A DNA stretch of 64,000 nucleotides from Calliopum simillimum. Lineage: Eukaryota; Arthropoda; Insecta; Diptera; Lauxaniidae. Position numbers and translations under genes: made by a program. This document shows positions 33,850-44,976 of the stretch, piece by piece; within the stretch, counting starts at the first letter, position 1, and every line of letters starts with the position of its first letter. The stretch lies in NCBI GenBank assembly GCA_951812925.1, contig OX638371.1, positions 37,856,101 through 37,920,100 on the forward strand, written 5' to 3'. The notes beneath the pieces are model-generated. The model was given only the letters and a program-made list of their open reading frames with translations. It was not told where the DNA came from and made no database searches.

Positions 33850-34600
33850 TAAATAAATAATGCGTCTAAATGTATCCAGCACTAATGATTAAAATCAATT
33901 TAATGATGCATAAAAGCTTTCAATTTTCATAGTTTAATAACCAGCAGTGATGCAGACTAATTGACTACGAAAAAAAAAAAAAATACAAAAAAAATTTCCG
34001 AAATTCACTAAGTGCTTTTTCCAAGAAAACCATTTGCACGCCAAAAATATATGAAGTCAAATTTTTTTAAATTGTTGTTGATAGACAGCAAAAAAAAAAA
34101 AAAAAAATTAGCGTCTGTTCTGTGCAAATTGAATGAAATCCTTTAAATCATTTTTTTATTGGACAAAGTAATTTTTTATTTTGTATTCCCCCAGTTGTAA
34201 CATGAACTAAATTGACTTAAAAATTACTATTGTTTACTTCAAAGCGTTTAAATAATTAAAGATTATGTTCATTTCGTAGGTTATAACTACATAATAATAT
34301 ATTTTGACAAAGTCCCCTCACATTATTATTAATATTTTGGAAATTTCTTAACCGTTAAAGTAAATTTTTTCCTATTTGGTAAAAATTTCTAAAATTACTA
34401 TTATTTCATTGCTAACTACTAAAAACGCTCCGCTCTATGATCATCAAGTCCAAGACTGCTTTTCAGTCATGGTAATTTATAGTTATTAGGTGTGTCATGC
34501 CCATTTCAAGCCTAAAATCATCTCTCAATTTGAAATTTGGCATCTTAAAAACTCAACTGCTTTGTAAAAATAACGTTTGCAAGTTTTGAATACGCAACAA
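33850..34600. other. unassigned AT-rich sequence
   Basis: Homopolymer A tracts and no gene. Confidence 0.5.
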
Positions 34601-34605
34601 TCTTT

Positions 34606-34735
34606 GGAAATTTTTAAAAACCAAGACCAAGATCGAGACCAAGACTAAGTGCCCAAAATCTAGAATCCATATCAAACTCAAGACCAAACTCAATGTCCAA
34701 GACCAAGTCTGCTATGGTCTTGGTCTTGGTTTGCT
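34606..34735. repeat. degenerate ACCAAG repeat, partly inverted
   Basis: Units of ACCAAG/ACTCAAG run to GACCAAGTCTGC and then flip to ATGGTCTTGGTCTTGG, giving a short palindrome. It resembles the satellite at 21673 but with a different period. Confidence 0.6.
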
Positions 34736-34801
34736 CATCACTACTTACTTTTTCGACCTTTGGATATATATTTTTTGGAAATACACTAGTTATACTAAAA
34801 A

Positions 34802-35960
34802 ACTAGTAAGGGTGCTATTTTTGGCCTGGCCAAACATAAAATACCCTACACTGCAGTATTTTGAAAATTTTGCTTATATGGGATGTGCCTCGCCCTCTAG
34901 TCCGAGTTCGCCTAGGTTTTTCTCAGAGATTGCGTTTACTGATTTAAATAGTTGAGTGCAATTTGGTTGGGTTATCTCAAAAAGCGCTTTCAGTATAGAG
35001 TAAGTTAGGGTAATGTGGACTATGCGGGTAATGTGGTGCACCCTTTTATTTCCCATATGTAACAATTATGGTTATTTGTGCATATTAAAGCTCGAAAAAC
35101 ATATTTTTTCCGCTCTTTGGCTTTTCTGTTATGCACCTTACACGTGTGCAATTTCTTAATATAAGTTGTGAGGTCAAATTGATTTTCTTTAGTACGTACT
35201 GAATAGCTAAATAATTTCCTCAGAACTCTGTTTTCTAAAATTCAAATAACTCTAATGCATTTGCGGGGCTATTATTCAACGAAAAAATGCATAAGCACGT
35301 CTGCTTTTACATTGCTTTTATATATAAAATGATTATTTCAAAAAGTAATGTTTTCGGGTAATGTGGCCTACCCCATATTATTTAACACTGATTACTATTA
35401 CACCTTTAAAAGCTAATTACATGTGTGGAACACACCGAATTTGGTTTATCTTACAAAAAAATATTCTGTAATAAGCTTTTACAGCTATTTTATAGCAATT
35501 ATAATCTAAAATAATACAATTCGACTTTTAGTCAACAAAAGTTGCGAATAACGGTACTACTTTAGGAAATGGACAGGGTGATGTACATTACCCAACACTT
35601 TTATTTTTTTTAGCTATTTTGAGATACTGTCAATTTATCTGGCCTCACGCTTGAAGAAGTTAATATTTTATTTTATAAATTATATAATAGTGAAAACAAT
35701 AGAATAACTAATACTAATTAATTGACCAAACTAAACTACTACCATTACTTTGGTAGAAATTGGTGAAAAAGAAAACAGGTAACCACATTACCCTAAGTTA
35801 CTCTAACATTTTGAAACTTTTTTATACATGGGAGGTGCTGCGTCCTCTTGTTTAAATTAGCCTAGTTTTTGCTCAAAGCTTATACTTACTATCCCTAGTA
35901 TTTATGTGCATATTGTTTCTGTTGTTGCAAATAATGCTCTTATTATTGCATTTTGAATAT
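34802..35960 (-). mobile_element. DINE-1-like Helitron (copy 2, interrupted)
   Basis: Minus-strand copy of the element at 5945. Its 3' end is at 34802 (ACTAG = CTAGT inverted), followed by the palindrome TTTGGCC-T-GGCCAAA and the same ~137-bp unit motifs (ATATGGGATGTGCCTCGCCC; ACATGGGAGGTGCTGCG). It is split by the TA element at 34998-35803. The 5' head is missing beyond ~35960, where another repeat begins. Confidence 0.85.
34998..35803. mobile_element. TA-flanked MITE nested in the Helitron
   Basis: The ends GAGTAAGTTAGGGTAATGTG and, inverted, GAGTAACTTAGGGTAATGTG differ at one base. TA duplications lie at 34996-34997 and 35804-35805. Removing the element rejoins TTTCAGTA and ACATTTTG, matching the uninterrupted unit near 6530. 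Internal GGGTAATGTGG motifs are subterminal repeats. Non-coding. Confidence 0.92.
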
Positions 35961-35964
35961 AATT

Positions 35965-36023
35965 TTTGTAGTGAAAAAGAAGCACTTCAGAAGTGTTTTT
36001 GAAGCACTCATTTTCCCCTTGGG
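35965..36023 (-). mobile_element. solo end of the CCCAAGGGGAAAA family
   Basis: Inverted, it reads CCCAAGGGGAAAATGAGTGC then CACTTCTGAAGTGCTT, the same order as both ends of 50643-51314. No partner end is nearby. Confidence 0.6.
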
Positions 36024-36114
36024 TTAGTACATGTAAAGGATGTAAAACATTAGTATGTATATTTGATATATGTTTGAATAGGTAGATGCCATTGAATTTA
36101 ATCAAAACAGCTTG

Positions 36115-37085
36115 AAGAGTAAATGCGAGCCCCTAAATCGTAGCTGATGCATATCCCATATTAAATAAAAAAAATTAAAAAAAACAAAACAAACAAAAAT
36201 TGTTATTTTAATGTTTTTTGCAAGGCTAAATCCGAATGCTGCCTTAGGATTGTTCCATCTCATATTGAGATATCCGAACCTAAACAAGCAAAAAAGGCAG
36301 TTTTTGTTAGATTTTGAAGCGACTTATATAACAAGAATACTGAACATTCATCCGTAGAATCAGATAAAGAAGCCGAAAGTACTAATTTTTGTCTTTGAAG
36401 TCTAATTCAAATTATTTAGGCTGTAAAAAAAAAGATTAGAACTTTCAGCTATTTATCGAATTTTACGGATGAATGTTCAATATTTTAGTTATATAGCTTC
36501 AATAAATAGCAAAAACGGTATTTTTGCTTGTTTTGGTTAGAATATCTGAAAATGTGATAGAGCAATTCGAAGGCTGGATTCTGACTTAAGCTGGCGTTAG
36601 CCAAGAAGTAGCGTTTCGTCATGTATTTTAATTAATTTGTTCAAAAAATTCCATTTATAACATCCAAATTTAATTTATTTTATCAAACAATGTAGCGCGA
36701 CGTTTAAAAATCTAATTTCAACAGGTCTCAACGTTGCGTACCGCTACCTTACGATTTCACTAATCGCTTACACGCTTGTGCCATTTGATAGATTTCGACA
36801 GAAGTCACGTTATGAAACGCTACTTCTTGGCTAATTCCACCATTAGCATCGCAAAACACATTAAAAATTAATATTTTTATTTTTGATTGTTTTTCAGTTT
36901 TTTTATTTAGGTACCTAATAATATATGTATTTATTATATATGTATTTTTGCGATATTTGGCGGTGACTATTAGCTACGATTTCGGGGCTTGCATTTTTTA
37001 GACCACTAAGCTAGTACCATTAAAGCCCCGAGCACCGATTTTGTGCGCACTTTCGTCACACTTATCGACTCTTGAAGACAACCGT
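36115..37085. mobile_element. foldback related to 45961-46920
   Basis: Arms carry GCGAGCCCCTAAATCGTAGC / GCTACGATTTCGGGGCTTGC, GCATATCCCATAT and GAATGTTCAATATTTTAGTT-type inner blocks. The right side extends to AGCACCGATTTTGTGCG; the left end is truncated. It shares the central GTAGCTGATC-type and pathway blocks with 45961-46920. Confidence 0.65.
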
Positions 37086-37218
37086 GTTATGTTCGGGACT
37101 TAAGTTGTTAAAATGTTCAATTGTTAAAAAGTGGGAGTGGCACTCAGTTGTTGTTCGGCAACCACTTACTGAGTTTCATCAAAATATCTTTCATACTTTG
37201 CGATACATATATAACGTT

Positions 37219-37375
37219 TTAACCCATTTTCGGCCGCTGTTTGATTAAACAGTAAAATAGTTAATTTAATAAATGATTTTTTCATTTGCAATCCAAAAAT
37301 TAGCACTTGTCAATATCTGATAGGCCCAGGTATGAGTCAAAGTTAGTGTTCGATTAATCGAACATTGGCCTTTAG
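37219..37375. mobile_element. short piggyBac-like MITE, GATTAATC palindrome
   Basis: The left end is TTAA then CCCATTTTCGGCCGC then CTGTTTGATTAAACAG. The right side has, inverted, GGCCAA then the perfect palindrome TGTTCGATTAATCGAACA. The right terminus itself is degraded. Confidence 0.5.
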
Positions 37376-37452
37376 TCCATACCACATGATCCCATACAAA
37401 TACGTCGAAACCTGGTTGGTGAACACCTTATAATCCGTCAGCCGGAAGGTAA

Positions 37453-37681
37453 ATATCTCGAAATTACGAGAAATTTAATGATAGAAAGGCAGGTTCCCCT
37501 AGATAAATTATGAAGTTAGTTTATTGACTGTTTTTTGCTTGTAGAGTACTAATGAAAGTACCAAAGCGCTGTTTCTTAATTGAAGCATGATACATTTATA
37601 TTGAACTAATTAAACAGTAATTTTTTGCAATATTTCAGAGGAACCTGCCTATCTATCATTAAAATTCTCGTAATTTCGAGA
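37453..37681. repeat. inverted repeat with 43-bp arms
   Basis: Arms 37453-37497 and 37639-37681 share CTCGAAATTACGAGAA and TAATGATAGA.AGGCAGGTTCC. Confidence 0.75.
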
Positions 37682-37861
37682 GCCTGCATTGTATGTGGCA
37701 AACAAATTCGCCCTTGTAGGTTTCAATTGTAGATAGCGTAGCATGTCTCAAAACCAGAGTGTGTTACCAACTAACAATTTGGCAATTTTTCACAGCAGAC
37801 GGATCTTACGGGCCTTATGATCTATGCATATAGGCGATCCTGTACTGAGAGCTTATCCGTA

Positions 37862-37938
37862 TCCAATAGCGTAATGGCTTAAGAACCGCGTTTTCTTTCA
37901 TTAGGAAACCGGAGTCACGGGTTCGAGTACGGTTTCTG
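37862..37938 (+). ncRNA. tRNA-like sequence with Pol III A and B boxes
   Basis: A-box-like TAGCGTAATGGCTTAAG (from 37867) and B-box GGGTTCGAGTAC (37919-37930) are 52 bases apart. No clean acceptor stem or anticodon arm can be drawn, so a tRNA pseudogene or SINE head is likelier than a working tRNA. Confidence 0.4.
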
Positions 37939-38019
37939 ACACGATTTAACTAAAACTGATCTGTTGATGCTATATACATGATTATATATGAAAATATATT
38001 AATATGTATGACATACATT

Positions 38020-38277
38020 GTATGTGGAAGTAGCCGAAACATTTGTAATCAATTTCCATGTTAACACTTGCTTGCGTCTGTTGTTGAAAAATTGCAAAAT
38101 TAACTGTTAAATTAGTTCAATATAAATTTATCATACTTTGCAGATCCTTTCAAACTCTCTAAACTCAATAAACTAAATACACTCTTAAAAAGCTAATAAA
38201 GTTTCTTATGAAAATTTTTTCTATTGTATAACGCTATCACTTTCCAGAAGCTTTGTTACATTATGCGATACACCCTG
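38020..38277 (-). repeat. dispersed family member ending TGCGATACACCC
   Basis: CTTGCTTGCGTCTGTTGTTG (38063) matches 7267, and GAAGCTTTGTTACATTATGC then GATACACCC matches the inverted start of the 6903 copy. Confidence 0.65.
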
Positions 38278-38689
38278 TCGAACGGTAATCATCCCTATTT
38301 GCCTAGACAATTCTGGTCATAAGTCATAGCATGCATGCTCAGTCCTACTGGGATAAATTTTCAACAAGAACATGAATTGAACTACTAGATAACTTGATAA
38401 AAACATTTATGGCTGAAACGATATTTGATTTTTGTTTTTCAAGTATGGAAGTGCTGACATCCCATTGAAATATTGAAAAAAAAAAAAAAAAAAAATGAAC
38501 GCAAATCCCAGTTTGGTTGAGTTTTATAAAAGAGCGATGACAGCTTTGTTTTGATTTTTTCAAATCCATTTTTCTTCCTCATGGTTGTTATGATGGCTGA
38601 TGCTTCATGGGTGCGTCAGTGCATTTGGTTTGTTTGACAAATTGTTTACTATTTATAAAAACGCGAAATGTCCAGAACTCTTAAATTGA

Positions 38690-39110
38690 TGGAAATAAAA
38701 AAAAAAATAAGCTCATCATCTCTAGATTTTGAGATATTTGAGGTTAAGAACACAAACATGTTTTTTTTTTGAAGTTAGTTATAGATGGCGCAAATCTTTT
38801 TTTGTTGTTTTTTTTTTTAACTTATTCACGTAGTGCAACTTTTTCTTTTCAAAATAAGCTCTTAAGAAGTGTCGTACGATGCTTGCGTCAAAAGTTATGG
38901 TCGATTTAAGATGTCATCAGTCTATAGATTTAGTGATGTCATCTAAAAACGACCATAACTTTTGCAGAAAGCATCGTACGACACTTTTCAAGAACCCATT
39001 TTAAATTTGTGCAGCTTGCAAAAAACCTCAAAAATGGCAGTGTTCGTGTTTTTAACTTCAAATATCTCAAAATCTAGAGCTGATGGGCCAATTCTGACCT
39101 CGGATTTGGA
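38690..39110. mobile_element. foldback centred near 38917
   Basis: Arms share AAGTGTCGTACGATGCTT, AAAAGTTATGGTCG and, outwards, TCTAGATTTTGAGATATTTG. The two ORFs at 38962-39206 lie in the right arm on opposite strands and are not genes. A half copy is at 62500-62730. Confidence 0.75.
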
Positions 39111-39384
39111 TTTTATGCAGAAAGTTGCTTCAGAAATTATATTCAGTTGCCCTGCAACAGAATCGTTGTTGTGCTGTGTTAGGTATTGTCTTAAGTAGAT
39201 TTTCAAGAGCTCTGAGGCAAGTCCTTATCTTTATTTGCTGAAGATTTACACTTATGAATATGCCCAGGAAAATTTATGTGGCAGCAGAAATATGGTCAAC
39301 CTTTTAATAAAATTATATATATTTAACTCAAATCTAAATTCAGTAATTCCAATTAGCCAAAATTTTTAGAATTTCAAAAACTCT

Positions 39385-39910
39385 AGATGCTTTACGTATC
39401 CTACAGTGTATCGAAAATTTTTTTGGACAAAATTTTAAGTTTTTCTTCGGAGACAATTAATTGCAATTATGCTTTATTTTTAGAAGGTTCTTTATGATAT
39501 GCTGCAACCAAAGATTTGTAAAAATGAAGCAAAATTTCAATCTCTAGGCTACAGGAAAAAGTGGAACTCTTTTCTTTTTTAATGGCATCAAATAGCCACA
39601 CTTATCAAAATATAATTTGAACTTTCCAAGCTATGATCCCAACTCAATTGGCACTAACACATTTAATTTTTAGCCCTAAATCGGATTTTCGATACAAATA
39701 CATTTTGGTCCTTTTTATTGGGGCTGAAATAACTTCTTTTCAAAGGATCATAACTCGGAAAGTTAGAACTCTATTGCAAAAGTTCGAAAGCATATTTTGA
39801 TAAGGAATACTGTGGCTATTTGATGTCTTTAAAAAGAATAATTTCACCATTTTCTGTAGCTACCAAAAGCTTTAAAACATAATTTTCTCCAACTTCAAAC
39901 AAGGATATCT
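39385..39910. mobile_element. foldback centred near 39695
   Basis: Inverted blocks include GGCATCAAATAGCCACA/TGTGGCTATTTGATGTC, TTATCAAAATATAAT, and TTTCCAAGCTATGATCC against GGATCATAACTCGGAAA. Confidence 0.75.
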
Positions 39911-40150
39911 CGAAATCTTGCAGGTATATTGACAATTTTGAGGATGCAGTTTGTTTCAGCGTTGTAAAGTTCATAACACTGCATATACATTTTTTTTTGA
40001 GTATGTACCTGTGTAATTCTACTCGCATCATTTAATTTTCCTGCAAGTCTTATGGGTATCTTCGTTTCAAAATGAAACGTATTCATCTAATGTACCCTTC
40101 AGCTATGACTTTTATGTCTTTATATGACATTCATAATGCTTTCAAGCGCA

Positions 40151-40155
40151 AGTCT
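40151..40155. repeat. copia target-site duplication AGTCT (left)
   Basis: Matches AGTCT at 44972-44976 immediately outside the other LTR. Confidence 0.9.
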
Positions 40156-40351
40156 TAATAATTATAATAAAACAAGATATGTTTTATTTCAGTGGAAAAT
40201 TTATGTTGTTCGTTTGAAAGTTTTATTACAAGTGAAGTTTAATTCTAAGTTGAATATGAATATTGAATATACAAATTCGTATGTTGCTAGATTTTGTTCT
40301 AGTTGAGTATATACAGTAGTTTTGTGTTACTGTCAAATTAATATTCCATCA
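40156..40351 (-). repeat. 3' LTR of copia
   Basis: 196 bp; on the minus strand it starts TGATGGAATA and ends AATTATTA. It differs from the 5' LTR only at 40341 (A versus G at 44961). The terminal TTA rather than CA is shared by both LTRs. Confidence 0.92.
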
Positions 40352-40452
40352 CCGCATCTTAATTTGATCCGTTAACACAAACTCAATTCAAAATAAAAAA
40401 GAAAATAATTTACAAAATTTTAGGTCAAAAGCAAACATTAATTAATTTAATT

Positions 40453-43400
40453 TTAAATTAGCTCGGTGCTTCTGAAACAAAATTTTCCGAGACCTTTTGT
40501 CATGATATCCGCAACTTGATCGCTAGATGAAATGCGTGTGTCAAACAGCCTACAAGTTCTCTGTATGGTTGATTAGTTAGTTTGTCCTTATTTATTGATG
40601 TTGGTACCGCTTTACAATCATTTATGTCGAATTTCTTCAAGTAACGAGATTGACTCATGGCAATAGAGCCATCCTTCTGGTTTGTCATGCAAATTTCTTC
40701 TCTTAATTGCCCATTAAGAAATGCACATTTGACATCCATCTGATATATAAAATATCCAAAATAATTGGCGATTGACAATAAAATACGAAAAGTGGTTAAC
40801 TTGGCCGTCGGTGAATATGTTTCATTATAATCGAAACCCTTTTCCTGTGAGAAACCACGAGCAACAAGCCTTGCGTTATACTTGTCAACATCACCGTTCG
40901 GTTTAAGTTTAAACTTAAAAACCCATTTGCATGAGACAGCTTTACGACCAGGTGGCAGCTCAAACATAGACCAAGTATCATTCTTTTGCAACGACGAACA
41001 CTCGTCATCGGTTGCCTTTTTCCATTTCGGCCAATCAGCACGCTTCTTTGCCTCATTAATCGTAACTGGATCATTTTGCACAAATTCCTCTGCTGAAAGT
41101 GCAAAACCAGCAAACCATAAATTAGCTAGATATCCATAGCGATCTGGCTTTTTCTTTTCTCGATCACTACGACGCAATCCTTCGCTATTACCAGTGCCAC
41201 TCGATGCCCCATGGACATTCTCGTGATTGACGTTACCAGTGCAGTTCAAGTCCTCACCCACAGTGTTGAAATTATCTTCAATGTCACCACAGAATTCACC
41301 ATTTTTGTTGTTACCAATATCCGCGCTTTCTTCGTGGATGCATTCATTATCAAACTTATCACCTACCGCCTCTGAATCAGAAATATCAACATATTCCAAG
41401 CGATTGAAAACTGAAGTCTCATTGAATGTGACATTGCGGCCCATTATAAACTTATCATTCTCAATGTCCCATAGTCGATATGTATATGATGATAAACCAT
41501 ATCCAAGCATGTTACACTTTGATGATTTTGCATCCAACTTAGTACGATTTTCTTTTGGCACATGGTTATAACAAATCGAACCAAAAATACGAAGATGAGA
41601 TAAATTTGGCTTTTTACTATACCAAATTTCTGCAGTTGTTTTATTTGAAAACTGTTTACCAATAGCACTTGTAGGAGAACGATTTCTAACATAATTTGCG
41701 TATAAAACAGCTTCATTCCAAAATCTACGATCTAAACCGCTGGACAACAGCATAGTCCTCGCCTTTTCAACTATAGTACGATTAAAACGTTCAGATACCG
41801 CATTCATTTCCGGATTATATGGCACGGTATAATTCAGCCGTATACCTTTTTGGACACAAAAAGACTTAAATTCTTTTGAACAATATTCTCCGCCATTATC
41901 CAATTGCAATTTTGCAATTCTTTGTCCGTGTTGCGCCTCAGCCATAGAAATATACTCTTGAAATTTATTAAAAACTTCGCTTTTCTGTTTTATGCAATAA
42001 ACCATTGATGCACGTGAAAAGACATCAGTAAAAGCAACAAAATATCTGGAACCATCATGTGCTGGTTCACTCATCGGACCACTGACGTCTGTATGAATCA
42101 ATTCCAAAACTCTCTTAGAACGTATCTCTTTTCTTGGTGGAAACGATAAACGCGTATGTTTACCAAGTATACAGGATTCACAAAATTTGTGATCAGCATT
42201 TATCTTCAGTTTTTCTAATCCAGTCACCATATTTTGATTTACCATCTTCTTCATATCATTGATATTCAAATGTCCTAGACGAAAATGCCATAAATTCTGT
42301 GACAACATATTGAATTTTTCCACGTCGGCAATTCCAACAAACACACTCGGCTCAATGTAGAAAGTTGTTTGATAGAGTTGACCATTACGATGAGCAGCAC
42401 ATATATTTTTACCATTTTTCGAAATAAATGCATTATTACCACCAAAAGTTACTTTATAACCTTTGTCTGTCAACTGGCGAATTGACAACAAATTGCACTT
42501 AAGATTTTCAACATACAAAACATTTTGAATAATTTTTGTTGAACAATCACCGTTGAAAAAAATCTTGATTGAAATATCTCCTCGTTGTTTCGCTACCAAT
42601 GATGTACCATTCTTTGCAGTCGAAATAATAATCGGTTCAATCCTTTGCATTTTGCTGAATAATGTTTTATTATTGACGATATGATGTGTTGCGCCCGAAT
42701 CCAAAACAAATTGTACTTGGTGTACAGCATCACTCAATTTGGAAATCATACAGCATGACACAGAACCACCGCTATTCAGCTCACAATGTGTACTTGCTTC
42801 TTCACAAAACATAAATTCTGGACTTTCACATTTCTCAACACAATTTTCACCAGCATCTTTCTTAACGTACGAACCATTTTTCTTCGAGAATTTAACTCTG
42901 CAATTGGCTTTGATGTGTCCCACCTTTTTACAACGATAGCAAACAATTTTTGAAAAATCTGCTTGCATAGCAACTGAATCATTTGATTTAACACTAGGAA
43001 CATTATTAGCAGCACGCTTTCCGCATTCATCCAAAAGACGGCTTTTAACAAATTCTATTGTTAATTTATTACTGTCCATTGTTTCCAGCGCCGTGACCAA
43101 ACCATCGAAACTTTTTGGCAACGTTAAAATTAAATGGCAAACAATGTCGAGATCTTCCAAAGTCGCACCAATCGATTTTAATTCACGCACTATATAATCA
43201 AATTGAAGAAAATATTCATTTATGTCGTCGCCATCTTTGTATCTCATTGTCAATAACTGCTTTCGTAACAGCAATTGACCGGCTACACTTTTACGTTCAA
43301 ATACACCAACTAATGTTTCGTATATATCCTTTGCGAACTCCTTGTCTTTTATATATTCCAATTGAGAATCGCCAATACATTGCACCAAAATCGATTTGCA

Positions 43401-43643
43401 CTTTTTCTCTTCACTTTTTAATTGATTTTTTACCTTATCATCTGAAGCAGCGCTCAGCAACGTATTCAATGAAGTCATTAAAAACTTTTCCAGACTCTTT
43501 TTTTCCAGCAAAATTCTAATCCGATATTTCCATTTCGAGAAATTCGTACCATCAAATGGCTTCACCTTTTGCATGTTAGACTCCATAATTGACTTGCAGC
43601 AACAATTTTTCAGCAGCACACGAACAACCCGCGCCCAATTCAA
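40453..43643 (-). pseudogene. copia gag-pol with deleted RT and RNase H
   Basis: A 1047-codon frame runs from 43643; family polyproteins are normally about 1400 residues. Met20 (MESNMQKVKPFDG) is the likelier start than Met1. Domains: gag ~25-210, zinc knuckle C235-x2-C-x4-H-x4-C248, protease DSGA 315-318, pre-integrase H453/H458/C488/C491, and integrase D519, D582, E618 with 35 residues between the last two. RT begins ~870 and is intact to REEI (~984). It then jumps directly to SIAMSQSRYLKKFDI (~993), removing the YVDD box. A second deletion after RELVGCL (~1033) shifts the frame and ends it at 40500; the true C-terminus, QVADIMTKGLGKF, survives in another frame to 40453. Gag, protease and integrase could still be made. 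Confidence 0.93.
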
Positions 43644-43727
43644 TAGTAAATTTTTGCGTGAGATTTTACTTAACCGAAAATCTTTCCTTTAACGCAAATA
43701 TTCAGAAACCACGAATAACTCAAACTA

Positions 43728-44746
43728 CACTGGTCTACACGATTTTCGACTGGAGGAACCAAATAGTGTTCCTAAAGTTATTTGGTGCGCTGAATTCGAA
43801 TCTGCAATCGGTTTTTCTCTATCGACCTTTACAATTTTTGAGGTTATAGCTCCATTTTTTCGAACATATTTTGAGAAACCCAATTTCCATCGAATATGTT
43901 TTTACACTATTATAGAGAAAAATTCTTAAACTTTCAATAAGTGTACCAATATCTAAGATCCGATTCAAATTGGCTGAGTTATAGCAACGAAAACTTCATT
44001 TTTATAGTAGTTTTATACACTTTTTGGTGTTTAAGCCAAATTAAACACGGTTTTTTTGCCAGTAGCTTATACAAATACATATTTTTTATATTTTAGTTCA
44101 ATAGTGTATTTAATTGCAAATATTTGAAGTTCAATTTTAGCAAAATCGGATAATTTTTTAAAAAGTAATTAAGGTTTTAGTGAAATAAGATTTTGATAGA
44201 AATACTGAAAAATTTAAAAATAATTTGTGTTTTCTATGAAAATTGAAATGGTGTTATTTCACTAAAACCTTAATAACTTTTTAAAAAATTATCCGATTTT
44301 GCTAAAATTGAACTTCAAATATTTGCAATTAAATACACTATTGAACTAAAATATAAAAAATATATATTTGTATAAGCTACTGGCAAAAAAACCGTGTTTA
44401 ATTTGGCTTAAACACCAAAAAGTGTATAAAACTACTATAAAAATTAACTTTTCATTGCTATAACTCAGCCAATTTGAATTGGATCTTAGATATTGTTGCA
44501 TTTGTTGGAAGTTTGAGAATTTTTCTCTATAATAGTGTAAAAACATATTCGATGGAAATTGGGTTTCTCAAAATATGTTCGAAAAAATGGAGCTATAACC
44601 TCAAAAATCAAAAAGGTCGATTATCTCAGAAACCTGACCTGATAGAGAAAAACCGATTGCAGATTCGAATTCAGCGCACCCAAATTATTTAAGAAACATC
44701 ATTCTCAACTCCAGACGAAATTTTTTTCGAAATTTGTCGACCAGTG
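43728..44746. mobile_element. CACTGGTC foldback, 3-bp target duplication (copy 2)
   Basis: The ends CACTGGTCTACACGATTTTC and, inverted, CACTGGTCGACAAATTTCG are flanked by CTA at 43725-43727 and 44747-44749. Almost the whole 1019 bp is a long inverted repeat, with a centre near 44220 where ACTAAAACCTTAATAACTTT faces its complement. It sits in the copia leader between the PBS and gag. The ORFs 44346-44546 and 44474-44692 are arm artefacts. Confidence 0.92.
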
Positions 44747-44760
44747 CTATTGAATGAATT

Positions 44761-44775
44761 CCTGGGCCCATAACC
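44761..44775 (-). other. copia primer-binding site
   Basis: GGTTATGGGCCCAGG directly abuts the 5' LTR. It is the internal half-tRNA-iMet priming site characteristic of copia. Confidence 0.9.
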
Positions 44776-44971
44776 TAATAATTATAATAAAACAAGATAT
44801 GTTTTATTTCAGTGGAAAATTTATGTTGTTCGTTTGAAAGTTTTATTACAAGTGAAGTTTAATTCTAAGTTGAATATGAATATTGAATATACAAATTCGT
44901 ATGTTGCTAGATTTTGTTCTAGTTGAGTATATACAGTAGTTTTGTGTTACTGTCAAATTAGTATTCCATCA
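44776..44971 (-). repeat. 5' LTR of copia
   Basis: 196 bp, 195 identical to the 3' LTR. Followed outside by AGTCT at 44972-44976. Confidence 0.92.
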
Positions 44972-44976
44972 AGTCT

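Larger units (their letters stand above)
40156..44971 (-). mobile_element. young, internally deleted copia-family element
   Basis: Minus-strand order: 5' LTR (44971-44776), primer-binding site (44775-44761), leader interrupted by a foldback (43728-44746), gag-pol (43643-40453), 3' LTR (40351-40156). The LTRs are identical at 195 of 196 positions and are bracketed by 5-bp AGTCT duplications, so insertion is recent. RT and RNase H carry large deletions, so it cannot transpose by itself. Confidence 0.95.

Noticed and set aside
40796..43519. Additional ORFs on both strands within copia
   Set aside because: Shadows of the gag-pol frame.
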